Assembly: GCA_902576865.1 (NCBI GenBank)
Contig: CACGWZ010000003.1
Span: 19,735-83,734 of the forward strand
DNA length: 64,000 nucleotides
Source of the DNA: an uncultured Fidelibacterota bacterium
Lineage (GTDB): Bacteria > Fidelibacterota > Marinisomatia > Marinisomatales > Marinisomataceae
Reading direction: 5' to 3'
A program made the translations under genes and the position numbers. Of the stretch, positions 27,474-37,299 are shown one piece after another (position 1 is the first letter of the stretch; the number at the start of each line of letters is the position of its first letter). A model generated the notes under the pieces. It did not search any database. It saw nothing but the letters and a program-made list of their open reading frames with translations, and was not told the DNA's origin.

Positions 27474-28817
27474 ATGTCAAAAAAAATATCACAAAACCAA
27501 ATTGATCTATTAAGAGAAAAATATTCCTCTGACAAGCATGTAAGAGTAGTTAGAAATGCAATGATCAAAACTAATTCAAATGAACTTTCTATGGATTGGG
27601 AAAAATATCGTAAAATCGATCATTCATTTTCTAATGTAATTTCTGGAGAAATGCCAGCAACCAATCAAAAATCCTCTGGAAGGTGTTGGGGTTTTGCTGG
27701 TCTTAATCTTTTTAGAGTTTATTTAGGTAGGAAACATAATCTCAAAGATTTTCAGTTTTCGCAAAGCTATTTTATGTTTTGGGATAAGCTTGAAAAATCT
27801 AATTATTTTTTAGAATCAATTTTATCAACTGCCAAAGAAAATTTTGATAGTAGAATTGTTATGCACTTACTTCAAACTCCTACAGAAGACGGTGGACAAT
27901 GGGACATGTGGAAAAACCTGATTAAAAAATATGGTGTTATTCCTCAAACTGAAATGTCTGAGTCCTTCTCTTCTAGCCAATCAGCTGAAATGAATAAAAT
28001 GCTTGCAAGAAAGTTAAGGGAGAATGCACACGACCTTCGTAAAGAGTTTTCAAAAGGTGCTTCTACTAAAACATTAAATGATTTAAAAAATTCTATGATT
28101 GAAGAAATTTTTAAAATGTTATCAATGCATCTAGGTACTCCTCCAAAAAGTTTCAATTGGCAGATTAGAAATAAAGATAAAAAATTTAGTAAATATGATA
28201 ACTTAACTCCCCAATCTTTTTATGAAGATCATGTTGGTTTGAATCTCGACGATTATGTCTGTTTAATTAATTGTCCAATGAGCAATAAAGAGTATAATAA
28301 AGTTTATACTGTAGAGCATTTGGGAAATGTTGTTGAAGGAAGTCCTATAAGATATTTAAATGTTGAAAGTGACGTTATGAAAGATGCGAGTATAAAATCA
28401 ATTGTAGATGATAATCCTGTGTGGTTTGGTTGTGATGTTGGTAAACATTTTCATAGAGATTTGGGTGTTATGGATACCGATTTATTTGATTACGAGATAT
28501 TTTATAATACTGACTTTAAAATGAATAAAGCAAAAAGATTGGAATATGGCCAAAGCCAAATGACTCATGCTATGCTTTTTACTGGTGTTGATTTAGATAA
28601 TAATGGTAAATCAATTAAATGGAGAGTTGAAAATAGTTGGGGAGTTAAAGGTGGTAATAAAGGATACCATATCATGTCTGATGATTGGTTTGATAAATAC
28701 AATTATGAAGTTGTTGTTCATAAAGATTACTTAACAGATGAATTAAATGATATCTTCCAAAATGCTGAATCTATACCCCTTAAGCCTTGGGATCCCATGG
28801 GTGCGTTAGCAAAATAA
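27474..28817 (+). CDS. pepC: bleomycin hydrolase-type aminopeptidase C (C1B peptidase)
   Basis: 447 residues, the typical length. Papain-fold catalytic residues: NQKSSGRCWGFAG (Gln65, Cys71), GQSQMTHAMLFTGVD (His) and VENSWG (Asn). The C-terminus DPMGALA is the conserved tail that reaches into the active site and gives aminopeptidase behaviour in the hexamer. It is cytosolic and removes N-terminal residues from peptides. A Shine-Dalgarno-like AAAGGAAA precedes the ATG. The gene ends flush with the next start. Confidence 0.93.
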   Translation: MSKKISQNQIDLLREKYSSDKHVRVVRNAMIKTNSNELSMDWEKYRKIDHSFSNVISGEMPATNQKSSGRCWGFAGLNLFRVYLGRKHNLKDFQFSQSYFMFWDKLEKSNYFLESILSTAKENFDSRIVMHLLQTPTEDGGQWDMWKNLIKKYGVIPQTEMSESFSSSQSAEMNKMLARKLRENAHDLRKEFSKGASTKTLNDLKNSMIEEIFKMLSMHLGTPPKSFNWQIRNKDKKFSKYDNLTPQSFYEDHVGLNLDDYVCLINCPMSNKEYNKVYTVEHLGNVVEGSPIRYLNVESDVMKDASIKSIVDDNPVWFGCDVGKHFHRDLGVMDTDLFDYEIFYNTDFKMNKAKRLEYGQSQMTHAMLFTGVDLDNNGKSIKWRVENSWGVKGGNKGYHIMSDDWFDKYNYEVVVHKDYLTDELNDIFQNAESIPLKPWDPMGALAK

Positions 28818-29300
28818 ATGGATACTTTAAGTCATGCTTTGTGGGGTAAGGGCCTGTTTGGTTATACAGGATATTCAAAATTGGCTATTTTTTTTGGAGC
28901 AATGCCAGATTTATTTTCGTTCGGATTATTAATTATCATACAATTATTTCAGGGTGGTTATAATTATAATGGACCTCCAAGCATTGACTCGATTCCTGGA
29001 TGGTTATTTTTTAATTATGATTTATTTCACAGTTTCGTTCCGGCTTTTTTAGTTATAGGTTTTGTTTATTATTTCAATAGACCCCTAGCATTTCCAATGC
29101 TTGCATGGCCGTTTCATATAATCCTAGATTTTCCATTTCATTCAAAAGAATATTTTCCTACAAAAATTATTTGGCCTATGTCTGATTTTTCTTTTGATGG
29201 GATTCCTTGGTCGAATCCAGAAGTTTGGTTTCCAAATCTTGCTGGGATAATACTACTTTTCATGTACAGATTTAGAGAATCATTTAATTCTAAAAATTGA
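28818..29300 (+). CDS. small integral membrane protein, putative membrane-bound hydrolase
   Basis: 160 residues. It begins MDTLSHALWGKGLFG, resembling the N-terminus of YdjM/DUF457-type membrane proteins annotated as metal-dependent hydrolases. Three or four hydrophobic segments follow (LLIIIQLF, AFLVIGFVYYF, LAGIILLFMYRF). Conserved-looking histidines near WPFHIILDFPFHSKEYFP could bind metal. No enzymatic activity can be assigned. It starts right after the pepC stop, and its 3' end overlaps the convergent proline dehydrogenase gene by 21 bases. Confidence 0.55.
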   Translation: MDTLSHALWGKGLFGYTGYSKLAIFFGAMPDLFSFGLLIIIQLFQGGYNYNGPPSIDSIPGWLFFNYDLFHSFVPAFLVIGFVYYFNRPLAFPMLAWPFHIILDFPFHSKEYFPTKIIWPMSDFSFDGIPWSNPEVWFPNLAGIILLFMYRFRESFNSKN

Positions 29301-30194
29301 CAAGAATAAATTTTTAATTATATATCCTGCCATTTTAGGGTTTTCTTTTAATCTTCTAACTGAATAATCGTACCAATTATCACCAAAAGGAAGATATACT
29401 CTCACTGTATTTCCCTCATTCATTAATTTTTTCAGCTTTTTTTTCATTGGTACACCATGTAATACTTGAAATTCAAATTGATCTTTTGGAATGTTATTTT
29501 GTAAAAGCCATGCATACAAATTATCAATCAAAAACTCATCGTGAGTAGCAATCCCTACATATGAACCATTGTTGATTGCTTCTTTTACAAGTTGAATAAA
29601 GTTCTGTCGAATATCATTATAATCATTAAAAACTAATTCAGGATCTTCTACATAAATACCTTTACATATTCGAACGTTAAATTTTTCATTACTTAAAGAT
29701 TTAATATCATCTAAAGATCTATGGAGATAAGCCTGAATCACAATACCTATTTGGTCATAATCCTCAAACATTTCCTTGTAAAGTTTAATTGTTTCTGATG
29801 TATATGGAACATTTTCCATATCTAATCTTAAAAAATTATTATTTTTCTCAGCCGCTTGAATAAGTCTAGTCAAATTATTTCTTACAATATGTATTCCTAA
29901 ATCTTGTCCAATATGAGTTAATTTTATTGATATGTTTGCAGATAAATTTCTCTTAGTTATTTCATCATAAATTGAAATATATCTATTTGTTACCTCACTT
30001 GCCTCATTTTCAGTTTCAACATGTTCACCTAGAATATCAATCGCAACCTTATAACCTTTATCATTAAGCTTTTGAACATTTTTAAGCATTTCATTATTTG
30101 AAATGCCAGCTATATATGGTGACGCTACAATTCTTACGAAAAACTTTGGTAAAAAAGGAATGATTTGAATTATTAAATTATTTATTAACTTCAT
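29280..30194 (-). CDS. proline dehydrogenase (monofunctional)
   Basis: 304 residues, the size of stand-alone PRODH proteins (Bacillus/Thermus type) rather than the big PutA. TIM-barrel FAD enzyme; the C-terminal signature YLPFGDNWYDYSVRRLKENP (arginines that hold proline carboxylate) is intact, and VGIATHDEFLI and RLDMENVPYTSETI are family blocks. It oxidises proline to pyrroline-5-carboxylate and passes electrons to quinone or O2. The partner P5C dehydrogenase is not in the window. It is divergent from the flavoprotein at 30225, with only 30 bases between starts. Confidence 0.9.
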   Translation of the reverse strand: MKLINNLIIQIIPFLPKFFVRIVASPYIAGISNNEMLKNVQKLNDKGYKVAIDILGEHVETENEASEVTNRYISIYDEITKRNLSANISIKLTHIGQDLGIHIVRNNLTRLIQAAEKNNNFLRLDMENVPYTSETIKLYKEMFEDYDQIGIVIQAYLHRSLDDIKSLSNEKFNVRICKGIYVEDPELVFNDYNDIRQNFIQLVKEAINNGSYVGIATHDEFLIDNLYAWLLQNNIPKDQFEFQVLHGVPMKKKLKKLMNEGNTVRVYLPFGDNWYDYSVRRLKENPKMAGYIIKNLFLSIFRIK

Positions 30195-30224
30195 GCTTTA
30201 TAAATTTAATAAATAAACAAAATA

Positions 30225-31433
30225 ATGAAAGTAGTATTAATAATTGGTGGTGCAGTTTCGGGTTCAACTGCTGTAAAAAAACTTACAGACGAAGGAATTC
30301 GATGTGTTGTTGTTGAACAAAATAGAATGCCATATGGAAAAATTGAAGACGGTCTTCCAAGATGGCATGAAAAACAACGAATAAACGAATATTTTAAGAT
30401 TGATGATATTATATCAAATGATTTGGTTGACTTTGTTCCGTTAACAAGAATAGGTAGAGATGTTTCATTTGAAGAAATTTACAATATGGGATGGAGTTGC
30501 ATCTATTTTGCCAATGGGGCATGGAAAGATAGATCTTTCCCATTAAAAGAAATTGAGCAGTTTGATAATTTTTATTATCAAAATCCTTTTGTTTACTGGT
30601 TTAATCATTATCATGAGTCATCTTACAATGGCCCTGAAGTAAATATTAATGATGATGCTATAGTAATTGGAGGTGGATTAGCCTCAATTGATGTTTGTAA
30701 GATAACTCAATTAGAACTCGTAAGGCAGAAAGTCGAATCCAAAATTGATAATTTTGATATTATCGAAATGGAGCATAAAGGGATTCCAAAATATTTAGAG
30801 CAATTTGATATGAAGTATGATGACTTAGGTATTAAAGGAACAACTTTAGTTTACAGAAGAAATATTGAAAATATGCCTTTAACTACTATTCCGAAAGACG
30901 CTACTCCAGAAATCATTGAGAAAAGAAAGCTTGCTAGAAGAAAAATTTTAAATAATACCTTAGATAAATTTTTATTCAAAGTTGCCGAGTGCGTTCAACC
31001 TGTTGGGTTATCATTTACGGATAATAGGTTGAATGGAATTGAAGTTATCGAAAATGATATTATAGATGGTAAATTAATTGCTAAAGAAAATTCTAATAAA
31101 ATTCTTAAAGGAAATACATTTATAAGCTCGATAGGTAGTTTACCAGAACCAATTCAAGGAATACCTATGGATGGATCAACCTATAATATTATAGATGAAG
31201 ATTCTGGAAAATTTGATGAATTAGATAAAGTTCATGGAATGGGTAATGCAATCACTGGTAAAGGTAATATTAAAGCATCAAGAGTTAGTGCTAAAAATGT
31301 TGGAGATTTAACCATAGATTTAATTCATCATATTGATCAAAAAATAATTGACAATATTGACTTAAAAGTTAAAGAATGGCAGTCCAAATCATCTTATGAT
31401 GGAAATTATTTTGAATGGAAAGCGAAAAAATAA
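30225..31433 (+). CDS. adrenodoxin-reductase-like FAD/NAD(P)-dependent oxidoreductase
   Basis: 402 residues. Two dinucleotide-binding sites: IIGGAVSGSTA at the N-terminus (FAD; the canonical GxGxxG reads GGAVSG) and AIVIGGGLASIDVCK (about residues 143-158, NAD(P)H). The C-terminal SIGSLPEP...GMGNAITGKGNIKASRVSAKNV is the pattern in ferredoxin/adrenodoxin reductase (FprA) and glutamate-synthase small-subunit relatives. It likely shuttles electrons between NAD(P)H and a small redox protein. No ferredoxin partner is adjacent, and a link with the Na+-NQR genes 90 bases downstream is only positional. Confidence 0.75.
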   Translation: MKVVLIIGGAVSGSTAVKKLTDEGIRCVVVEQNRMPYGKIEDGLPRWHEKQRINEYFKIDDIISNDLVDFVPLTRIGRDVSFEEIYNMGWSCIYFANGAWKDRSFPLKEIEQFDNFYYQNPFVYWFNHYHESSYNGPEVNINDDAIVIGGGLASIDVCKITQLELVRQKVESKIDNFDIIEMEHKGIPKYLEQFDMKYDDLGIKGTTLVYRRNIENMPLTTIPKDATPEIIEKRKLARRKILNNTLDKFLFKVAECVQPVGLSFTDNRLNGIEVIENDIIDGKLIAKENSNKILKGNTFISSIGSLPEPIQGIPMDGSTYNIIDEDSGKFDELDKVHGMGNAITGKGNIKASRVSAKNVGDLTIDLIHHIDQKIIDNIDLKVKEWQSKSSYDGNYFEWKAKK

Positions 31434-31522
31434 TTTTTTTGCAATAATTTTATAGAACTCAACAATCTTTTTTAGTACCTTCACTTGTCAAATTAAAGCA
31501 TTTAATTTAATTCTAAGAGTTG

Positions 31523-32854
31523 ATGCAAAAAATAACGATAAAAAAGGGGCACAATATTAACATATCTGGTATTGCTTCCAGAGAATTCTCCAACGCGCCT
31601 GCTCAAAAATTTGTTTCAATATCTCCGCAAGACTTTAATTATGTTAAGCCAAAATTATTAGTTAAAGAAGGTGATCAAGTTACTATAGGTGATGCATTAT
31701 TTTTTGATAAAAATAATCCAGATGTTAAATGGCCATCCATTGCTTCCGGGACAATTTCAAACATTGTCTATGGTGAAAGAAGAGCTGTATTAGATATAGT
31801 TATCAAAATAGATCATGACAAAGAAAAAAATATTGAGTCAAGCAATCAAGTCAATCTTTCATCAAAAGATGATGTAAAAAACTTAATTCAGAAGAATAAT
31901 TTATGGCCTTTCATTACGCAGAGACCATTCAATAAAGTTGTTAACCCAAGCGATAATCCTAAATGTATTGTAGTAAGTCTTGCTGATTCTTCACCATTAG
32001 CTAATGATTTATCTTTTTCATTATCAGAAAAAAAAGATTATATAATTTCTGCATTGTCAAATCTCAGAAAATTAACAGATGGACAACTTTATGTCGCTAT
32101 TAGAGGCGATAATTTTTCATTTTTATCTGATTATAATTTTATCAACTTGATTCAAGTTGAAGGGCCGCACCCATCTGGGAATGTTGGTGTCATTCTAAAT
32201 AAAGTAAACCCTCTGAATCAAAATGATATTGTTTGGACTGTTCAAGGATGTCACTTACCAGTTTTAGGAAAGCTTTTTTCAAAAGGCATTCTTGATTTTT
32301 CTTTAAATATTTGTATTGGAGGACCTGCTGTAGAGCCCTCTTATTTTAAATCTAGAATTGGTGCAAGATTTGATTTACACAAAGATTCTTTATTAAAAGA
32401 AAATGTTAGAATTATAACAGGAAATGTCTTAACAGGAAAACAGATTGATATTGATGGTTTCTTAGGCTTTTATCACTCATCTTTTTCTGTAATTGAAGAG
32501 TCGTTTAATAGACCTTTTATTGGGTGGCTGCATCCTGGTGGAAAAACTAAGTATAGTGTTTTCAATGCTTACTTAGGTTCAAATAAAAAGAGTTTTGACT
32601 TTACAACATTGCAAAATGGAAGTAATAGAGCATTTGTTCCTGTAGATGCATGGGAGAGGGTTTTTCCAATGGACATTTATATTAACGCCTTAGCAAGGAG
32701 TGTTGAAGCAAATGATATTGATGAAATGGAGCAATTAGGTATTTACGAATGTGATGAAGAAGACGTTGCACTTTGTTCGTTTGTCTGTCCAAGCAAGTCC
32801 GATGTTGGAGCAATAATTAGAAAAGGATTAGATACAATTTATCTTGATAAATAA
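31523..32854 (+). CDS. nqrA: Na+-translocating NADH:quinone oxidoreductase subunit A
   Basis: 443 residues. I use the ATG at 31523 rather than TTG at 31520. The N-terminus IKKGHNINISGIA is the usual NqrA start; the C-terminal ECDEEDVALCSFVCPSK is another landmark. NqrA is the cytoplasmic quinone-site-proximal subunit and binds no covalent flavin. First gene of nqrABCDEF; an 89-base leader (31434-31522) separates it from the flavoprotein gene, containing a weak TTGTCA-18-AATTCT promoter-like spacing that I do not trust. Confidence 0.95.
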   Translation: MQKITIKKGHNINISGIASREFSNAPAQKFVSISPQDFNYVKPKLLVKEGDQVTIGDALFFDKNNPDVKWPSIASGTISNIVYGERRAVLDIVIKIDHDKEKNIESSNQVNLSSKDDVKNLIQKNNLWPFITQRPFNKVVNPSDNPKCIVVSLADSSPLANDLSFSLSEKKDYIISALSNLRKLTDGQLYVAIRGDNFSFLSDYNFINLIQVEGPHPSGNVGVILNKVNPLNQNDIVWTVQGCHLPVLGKLFSKGILDFSLNICIGGPAVEPSYFKSRIGARFDLHKDSLLKENVRIITGNVLTGKQIDIDGFLGFYHSSFSVIEESFNRPFIGWLHPGGKTKYSVFNAYLGSNKKSFDFTTLQNGSNRAFVPVDAWERVFPMDIYINALARSVEANDIDEMEQLGIYECDEEDVALCSFVCPSKSDVGAIIRKGLDTIYLDK

Positions 32855-32856
32855 TT

Positions 32857-34062
32857 ATGAATTTTTTGAGAAAAATATTTGAAGAAACTGGAAAGTTAGT
32901 TGAGGAAGGAAAGCCTTTATCTTGGGCATACCCTGTTTGGGAAGCTGCTGACACTATTTTCTTTTCAACAAATAAACAAACAACCAAAGGTCCTCATATA
33001 AGAGATAACATGGATATTAAAAGAACAATGTTTTTTGTCGTTATAGCACTTATACCTTGCTACATATTTGGAGCTTATAATATTGGTTATTTAAACGCTT
33101 CAGCTATGGAGATTGATAGAGGACTCATAGGAAACACTATTTTTGGACTTACTTATGTTATTCCAATATTAATTGCAACATTTGTTGCAGGTGCAATATG
33201 TGAGCTAACATTTGCAATAATTAGAAAGCACGAAGTTAATGAGGGTTTCCTAGTGAGTTGTGCGCTCATACCTTTAACTATGCCTCCTGATGTACCTCTT
33301 TGGCAAGTAATTATTGGTACAAGTTTTGGAATAATTATTGGTAAAGAAATTTTTGGTGGAGTAGGTACAAATATATTCAATCCTGCTTTAACCTCAAGAG
33401 CATTTATGTATTTTGCTTTCCCTACAAAAATATCTGGAGATAAAGTTTGGGCTATAGGTCCAGATGGTTATAGTGGTGCTACTGCACTTGCAATACCTGC
33501 TAACCCATCACAATACGATACTGCTTCAAATCTTTTTGCAGCTAATACACAATTTGATTTTTCAATGATGAACATGTTTTGGGGTTTAATTCCAGGATCT
33601 ATAGGAGAAACAAACAAGTTATTAATATTGTTAGGAGCTTTTTTCCTCATATATTGTGGTATAGCATCATGGAGAATTATGGTTTCTTCTGTTTTAGGTT
33701 TAGTATTTACTGCTTTGCTTTTAAATCTATTAAATTATTTTACCATTGATGGCATTCTGCAAGCTGGAGGTTCCCCAAATGCGATGTTAACCATTTCTCC
33801 TTTACAGCATATTTTAATAGGTAGTTTTTTATTCGGTACTGTATTTATGGCTACGGAGCCTGTTACTTCCTCACATACAAATACTGGGAGATGGATTTAT
33901 GGTTTTTTAATTGGTGTTTTGACCGTTATAATTCGTTCAATAAATCCTGCTTACCCAGAGGGAGTATTTTTAGCAATATTAATTATGAATATGTTTGCTC
34001 CATTAATAGATTATTATGTAGTTCAAGCAAATATTAAAATGAGGTTAGCAAGAAATGTATAG
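32857..34062 (+). CDS. nqrB: Na+-NQR subunit B (membrane, covalent FMN)
   Basis: 401 residues, about ten transmembrane segments. DGYSGATALA holds the S-GA-T motif in which Thr209 is the expected covalent FMN site, as in Vibrio NqrB. NPALTSRAFMYFAFP and FMATEPVTSSHT are further family blocks. This subunit carries riboflavin/FMN and forms part of the Na+ channel. Starts 2 bases after nqrA and overlaps nqrC by 8 bases. Confidence 0.96.
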   Translation: MNFLRKIFEETGKLVEEGKPLSWAYPVWEAADTIFFSTNKQTTKGPHIRDNMDIKRTMFFVVIALIPCYIFGAYNIGYLNASAMEIDRGLIGNTIFGLTYVIPILIATFVAGAICELTFAIIRKHEVNEGFLVSCALIPLTMPPDVPLWQVIIGTSFGIIIGKEIFGGVGTNIFNPALTSRAFMYFAFPTKISGDKVWAIGPDGYSGATALAIPANPSQYDTASNLFAANTQFDFSMMNMFWGLIPGSIGETNKLLILLGAFFLIYCGIASWRIMVSSVLGLVFTALLLNLLNYFTIDGILQAGGSPNAMLTISPLQHILIGSFLFGTVFMATEPVTSSHTNTGRWIYGFLIGVLTVIIRSINPAYPEGVFLAILIMNMFAPLIDYYVVQANIKMRLARNV

Positions 34063-34810
34063 TAATAATTACACTCTATTCTTTGTATTTGTTGTCACTG
34101 TTGTTCTGGGAACAATGCTTTCATTTACTAAGGATAGTGTTAAAGATTTGCAGGATCAAAATCTTAAAGCCGATGTTCAAAAAACAATTTTAAGATCCTT
34201 AAACTTTGACGAAGGTCTGCTTGTCTCTAATGAAAGTATTGAACAGACTTTTAAAAACTATATTGATGCAAAGTGCGTAAATATTGATGGTGAAATTGTT
34301 AATTGTAATATTGAAGAAGTAGATATTGAAAAAAATGAAGAAGTTCTTCCGATTTACATTAGAATGAATGATGATAAGGTACAGGGCATTGCTTTACCAG
34401 TTGCAGGTAAAGGTTTGTGGTCAACAATTTTTGGATATATTGCCTTGAATCCAGATACAGATTCAGTTTTGGGTATTCAATTTTATAAACATGGTGAAAC
34501 ACCTGGTTTGGGTGGTGAGGTTGAAAAACAATGGTTTACCGATAATTTTGTTAATCACCCTGTAAAGCAACAAAGTGGTGAAATTCAATATATACCAAAA
34601 AGAATTCGTGACAATTCAGGAAAAATTGTAAGCATCAAAGTTGTAAAAGGTGGAGTTGATTATTCTGAATCTAACAATGCTTCAATTCATCAAGTTGATG
34701 GAATTTCTGGAGCAACAGTTACCGCTGATGGTGTTACAGACTTTTTGCTAGAAGATTTATTAAGATATGAAAAAACATTAGATAAAATAAGAGATTATGG
34801 AACTATTTAA
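34055..34810 (+). CDS. nqrC: Na+-NQR subunit C (covalent FMN)
   Basis: 251 residues. One N-terminal transmembrane helix (about residues 5-20) and a periplasmic FMN-binding domain ending in DGISGATVTADGV, where Thr221 is the predicted site of covalent FMN, attached by ApbE encoded downstream. HGETPGLGGEV is the other family mark. Overlaps nqrB by 8 and nqrD by 14 bases. Confidence 0.95.
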   Translation: MYSNNYTLFFVFVVTVVLGTMLSFTKDSVKDLQDQNLKADVQKTILRSLNFDEGLLVSNESIEQTFKNYIDAKCVNIDGEIVNCNIEEVDIEKNEEVLPIYIRMNDDKVQGIALPVAGKGLWSTIFGYIALNPDTDSVLGIQFYKHGETPGLGGEVEKQWFTDNFVNHPVKQQSGEIQYIPKRIRDNSGKIVSIKVVKGGVDYSESNNASIHQVDGISGATVTADGVTDFLLEDLLRYEKTLDKIRDYGTI

Positions 34811-35450
34811 TTCTGAATCAAAAAAAATTATTAGCGATCCTATAAACGTTAATAATCCAATTTCATTACAGGTATTGGGAATTTGTTCTGCTTTAGCTGT
34901 CACAATTAGGTTAGATCAAGCCATAATTATGACGCTTGCGGTTGTTTTTGTTTTATGTTCGTCAAATGTTATTCTTTCTTTAATTAGAAATTACATACCT
35001 ACTCGAGTTAGAATAGTTATAATGCTTTCTGTTATTGCATCTTTAGTTTCAGTTGTTGATGAACTTTTAAAAGCATATTTATATGATATGAGCAAACAAC
35101 TTTCAGTTTTTGTTGGATTAATAATTACAAATTGTATTATCATGGGTCGTGCTGAAGCTTTTGCTTTAAAACATGGACCATCTAAAGCATTTCTAGATGG
35201 CCTAGGAAATAGTATGGGTTATGGATTAATAATTATTGTTGTTTCTTTTTTTAGAGAGCTTTTCGGGGCTGGAACTATTACCCTACCTGATGGTGGAGCA
35301 GGTTATGTTTTGTGGAGAATTCCTGATTCATGGTATGCAGCGGGATATGAAAATATTGGTTTGTTAGTTTTATCTCCTGGAGCATTTATTATTCTAGGCT
35401 TAGTGATTTGGATTCAAAGGGAGTTTGCTGGCGTTGAGGAGGATGCATAA
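34797..35450 (+). CDS. nqrD: Na+-NQR subunit D
   Basis: 217 residues, six predicted transmembrane segments. NCIIMGRAEAFA is the motif with the cysteine that helps bind the membrane Fe-S centre shared with NqrE. It is homologous to RnfE and RnfA. A strong Shine-Dalgarno GAGGAGG near its 3' end serves nqrE. The start is inside nqrC. Confidence 0.95.
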   Translation: MELFNSESKKIISDPINVNNPISLQVLGICSALAVTIRLDQAIIMTLAVVFVLCSSNVILSLIRNYIPTRVRIVIMLSVIASLVSVVDELLKAYLYDMSKQLSVFVGLIITNCIIMGRAEAFALKHGPSKAFLDGLGNSMGYGLIIIVVSFFRELFGAGTITLPDGGAGYVLWRIPDSWYAAGYENIGLLVLSPGAFIILGLVIWIQREFAGVEEDA

Positions 35451-36073
35451 TGACTGGTATCGAACATTATCTTAGTATCTTCACAAAAGCAGTATTTATT
35501 GAAAATATCGTTTTAGCTTATTTCTTAGGTTTATGTTCATTTTTAGCCATTTCGAAGAAGATTGATGCATCTGTTGGAATTGGCTTAGCGGTGATTGTTG
35601 TGCTAACAATTACAGCACCTATAAATTGGTTTCTTTGGGAGTTTCTTCTAGACAAAGGCGCTCTAACATGGATTAGTCAAGATTTTAAAGATACTGATTT
35701 AGGTTTTTTAAAATTAATAGTTTTTATATCAGTTATAGCTGCAATGGTTCAATTGGTTGAAATGTTTATGGAAAGATTTTCGCAATCTTTGTATAATAGT
35801 CTTGGAATTTTTCTTCCATTAATTGCTGTTAATTGTTCAATTTTAGGTGGATCATTATTTATGGTAGAAAGAGAATATACTATTTCAGAAACAGTAGTTT
35901 ATGGTTTCGGTTCGGGTGTTGGCTTCTTTTTAGCAATTGTAGCTTTAGCATCAATTAGATATAGAATAAGGTATTCTAATATCCCTCCTAGATTAAGAGG
36001 AGTTGGAATGGCGATGTTATTAACTGGATTATTATCAATGGCCTTTATGGCATTTTCGGGGATCGATTTGTAA
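35450..36073 (+). CDS. nqrE: Na+-NQR subunit E
   Basis: 207 residues, six transmembrane segments. IENIVLAYFLGLCSFLA and LIAVNCSILGGSLF contain the two half-membrane cysteine motifs mirrored in NqrD; together they hold the transmembrane 2Fe-2S cluster. ATG overlaps the nqrD stop by one base. Part of nqrABCDEF. Confidence 0.96.
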   Translation: MTGIEHYLSIFTKAVFIENIVLAYFLGLCSFLAISKKIDASVGIGLAVIVVLTITAPINWFLWEFLLDKGALTWISQDFKDTDLGFLKLIVFISVIAAMVQLVEMFMERFSQSLYNSLGIFLPLIAVNCSILGGSLFMVEREYTISETVVYGFGSGVGFFLAIVALASIRYRIRYSNIPPRLRGVGMAMLLTGLLSMAFMAFSGIDL

Positions 36074-37299
36074 TGAGTGATATTTTATTAGGAGTAATTG
36101 TTTTTTCATCTGTAATACTTTTATTAGTTATAATTCTAAATGTTTTAGGAGATGTTCTTCTTCCACAAGGGGAAGTCACATTACTGATAAATAATGATAT
36201 AGATAAATCTATTAATGTTCAAACTGGCGGTACAGTTCTTTCGGCTTTAGCAGCACAAAACGTTTATCTACCATCCGCATGCGGAGGACAAGGAACTTGT
36301 GCGCAATGTAAGTGCCAAGTTACTGAAGGTGGAGGGGATATTTTACCTACGGAGGAAGCATATATTTCACGTTCAGACCAAAAAGATAATTGGAGATTAG
36401 GTTGTCAAGTTAAGATTAGAAATGATATGAAAATAAAAGTACCTGATGAAATCTTTAGTATCAGAAAATGGGATGCTGTCGTTAAATCAAATGACAATGT
36501 AGCTACTTTTATTAAAGAGTTAATCTTAGAACTACCAGAAGACGACCCTATCCAATTTGAATCTGGTGGTTACATTCAAATTGATGTTCCTGAATATAAA
36601 GGATTGGAGTATAAAAATTTCGAAGTTGAAGATCTATATACTAGCGACTGGGATAAATTTGATATCTGGCAATATGTTGCAGAAAATAAAGAGCCAGTTT
36701 TTAGGGCATATTCTATGGCGAATCATCCCGCAGAAGGTAATATGATTATGTTGAATATCAGAATTGCTAGCCCGCCACCAGATAACCCATCTGCACCTCC
36801 AGGAATTGCTTCTTCATATGTTTTTGATCTCAAAGAGGGAGATAAGGTGACAGTATCAGGCCCATATGGTGAATTTTTTATTAAAGATACTGATCGTGAA
36901 ATGGTTTACATTGGAGGTGGTGCTGGAATGGCTCCTTTAAGATCCCATATTTTCCATTTACTTAAAACTGAAAAATCTAAACGAAAAATTTCATTTTGGT
37001 ATGGTGCTAGATCAGAAAAAGAAATGTTTTATGATGATGAATTCAAAGCCTTAGCAGAAGAATTTGACAATTTCAGTTATCATGTTGCTTTATCTGATCC
37101 CTTACCAGAAGACAATTGGGAAGGTCCAACTGGATTCATTCATCAGGTCGCTTATGATATGTTATTGAAAGATCATGAAGATCCCTCTGAATGTGAATAT
37201 TATTTATGTGGACCTCCAATGATGATTAGTGCCGTTCAAAAAATGCTCTGGGACTTAGGCGTTGAAGAAGATATGATCGCTTATGATGACTTTGGCTAA
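36073..37299 (+). CDS. nqrF: Na+-NQR subunit F (NADH-oxidising flavoprotein)
   Basis: 408 residues. One N-terminal transmembrane helix, then a 2Fe-2S ferredoxin domain with Cys70, Cys76, Cys79 and Cys111 in the same spacing as Vibrio NqrF, a FAD domain (FRAYSMANHP) and an NADH domain (YIGGGAGMAPLRSH, CEYYLCGPPMM). It starts the electron flow of the complex at the cytoplasmic face. Ends LGVEEDMIAYDDFG as usual. Its 3' end overlaps apbE by 17 bases. Confidence 0.97.
   Translation: MSDILLGVIVFSSVILLLVIILNVLGDVLLPQGEVTLLINNDIDKSINVQTGGTVLSALAAQNVYLPSACGGQGTCAQCKCQVTEGGGDILPTEEAYISRSDQKDNWRLGCQVKIRNDMKIKVPDEIFSIRKWDAVVKSNDNVATFIKELILELPEDDPIQFESGGYIQIDVPEYKGLEYKNFEVEDLYTSDWDKFDIWQYVAENKEPVFRAYSMANHPAEGNMIMLNIRIASPPPDNPSAPPGIASSYVFDLKEGDKVTVSGPYGEFFIKDTDREMVYIGGGAGMAPLRSHIFHLLKTEKSKRKISFWYGARSEKEMFYDDEFKALAEEFDNFSYHVALSDPLPEDNWEGPTGFIHQVAYDMLLKDHEDPSECEYYLCGPPMMISAVQKMLWDLGVEEDMIAYDDFG

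Noticed and set aside
31422..31442. Hairpin GCGAAAAAA/TTTTTTTGC after the flavoprotein gene as a terminator
   Set aside because: A/T stem with the stop codon in the loop and no T-run after it; it may be a fortuitous A-run followed by a T-run.
31480..31522. Promoter-like TTGTCA and AATTCT ahead of nqrA
   Set aside because: Poor -10 match; AT-rich leaders offer many such pairs.
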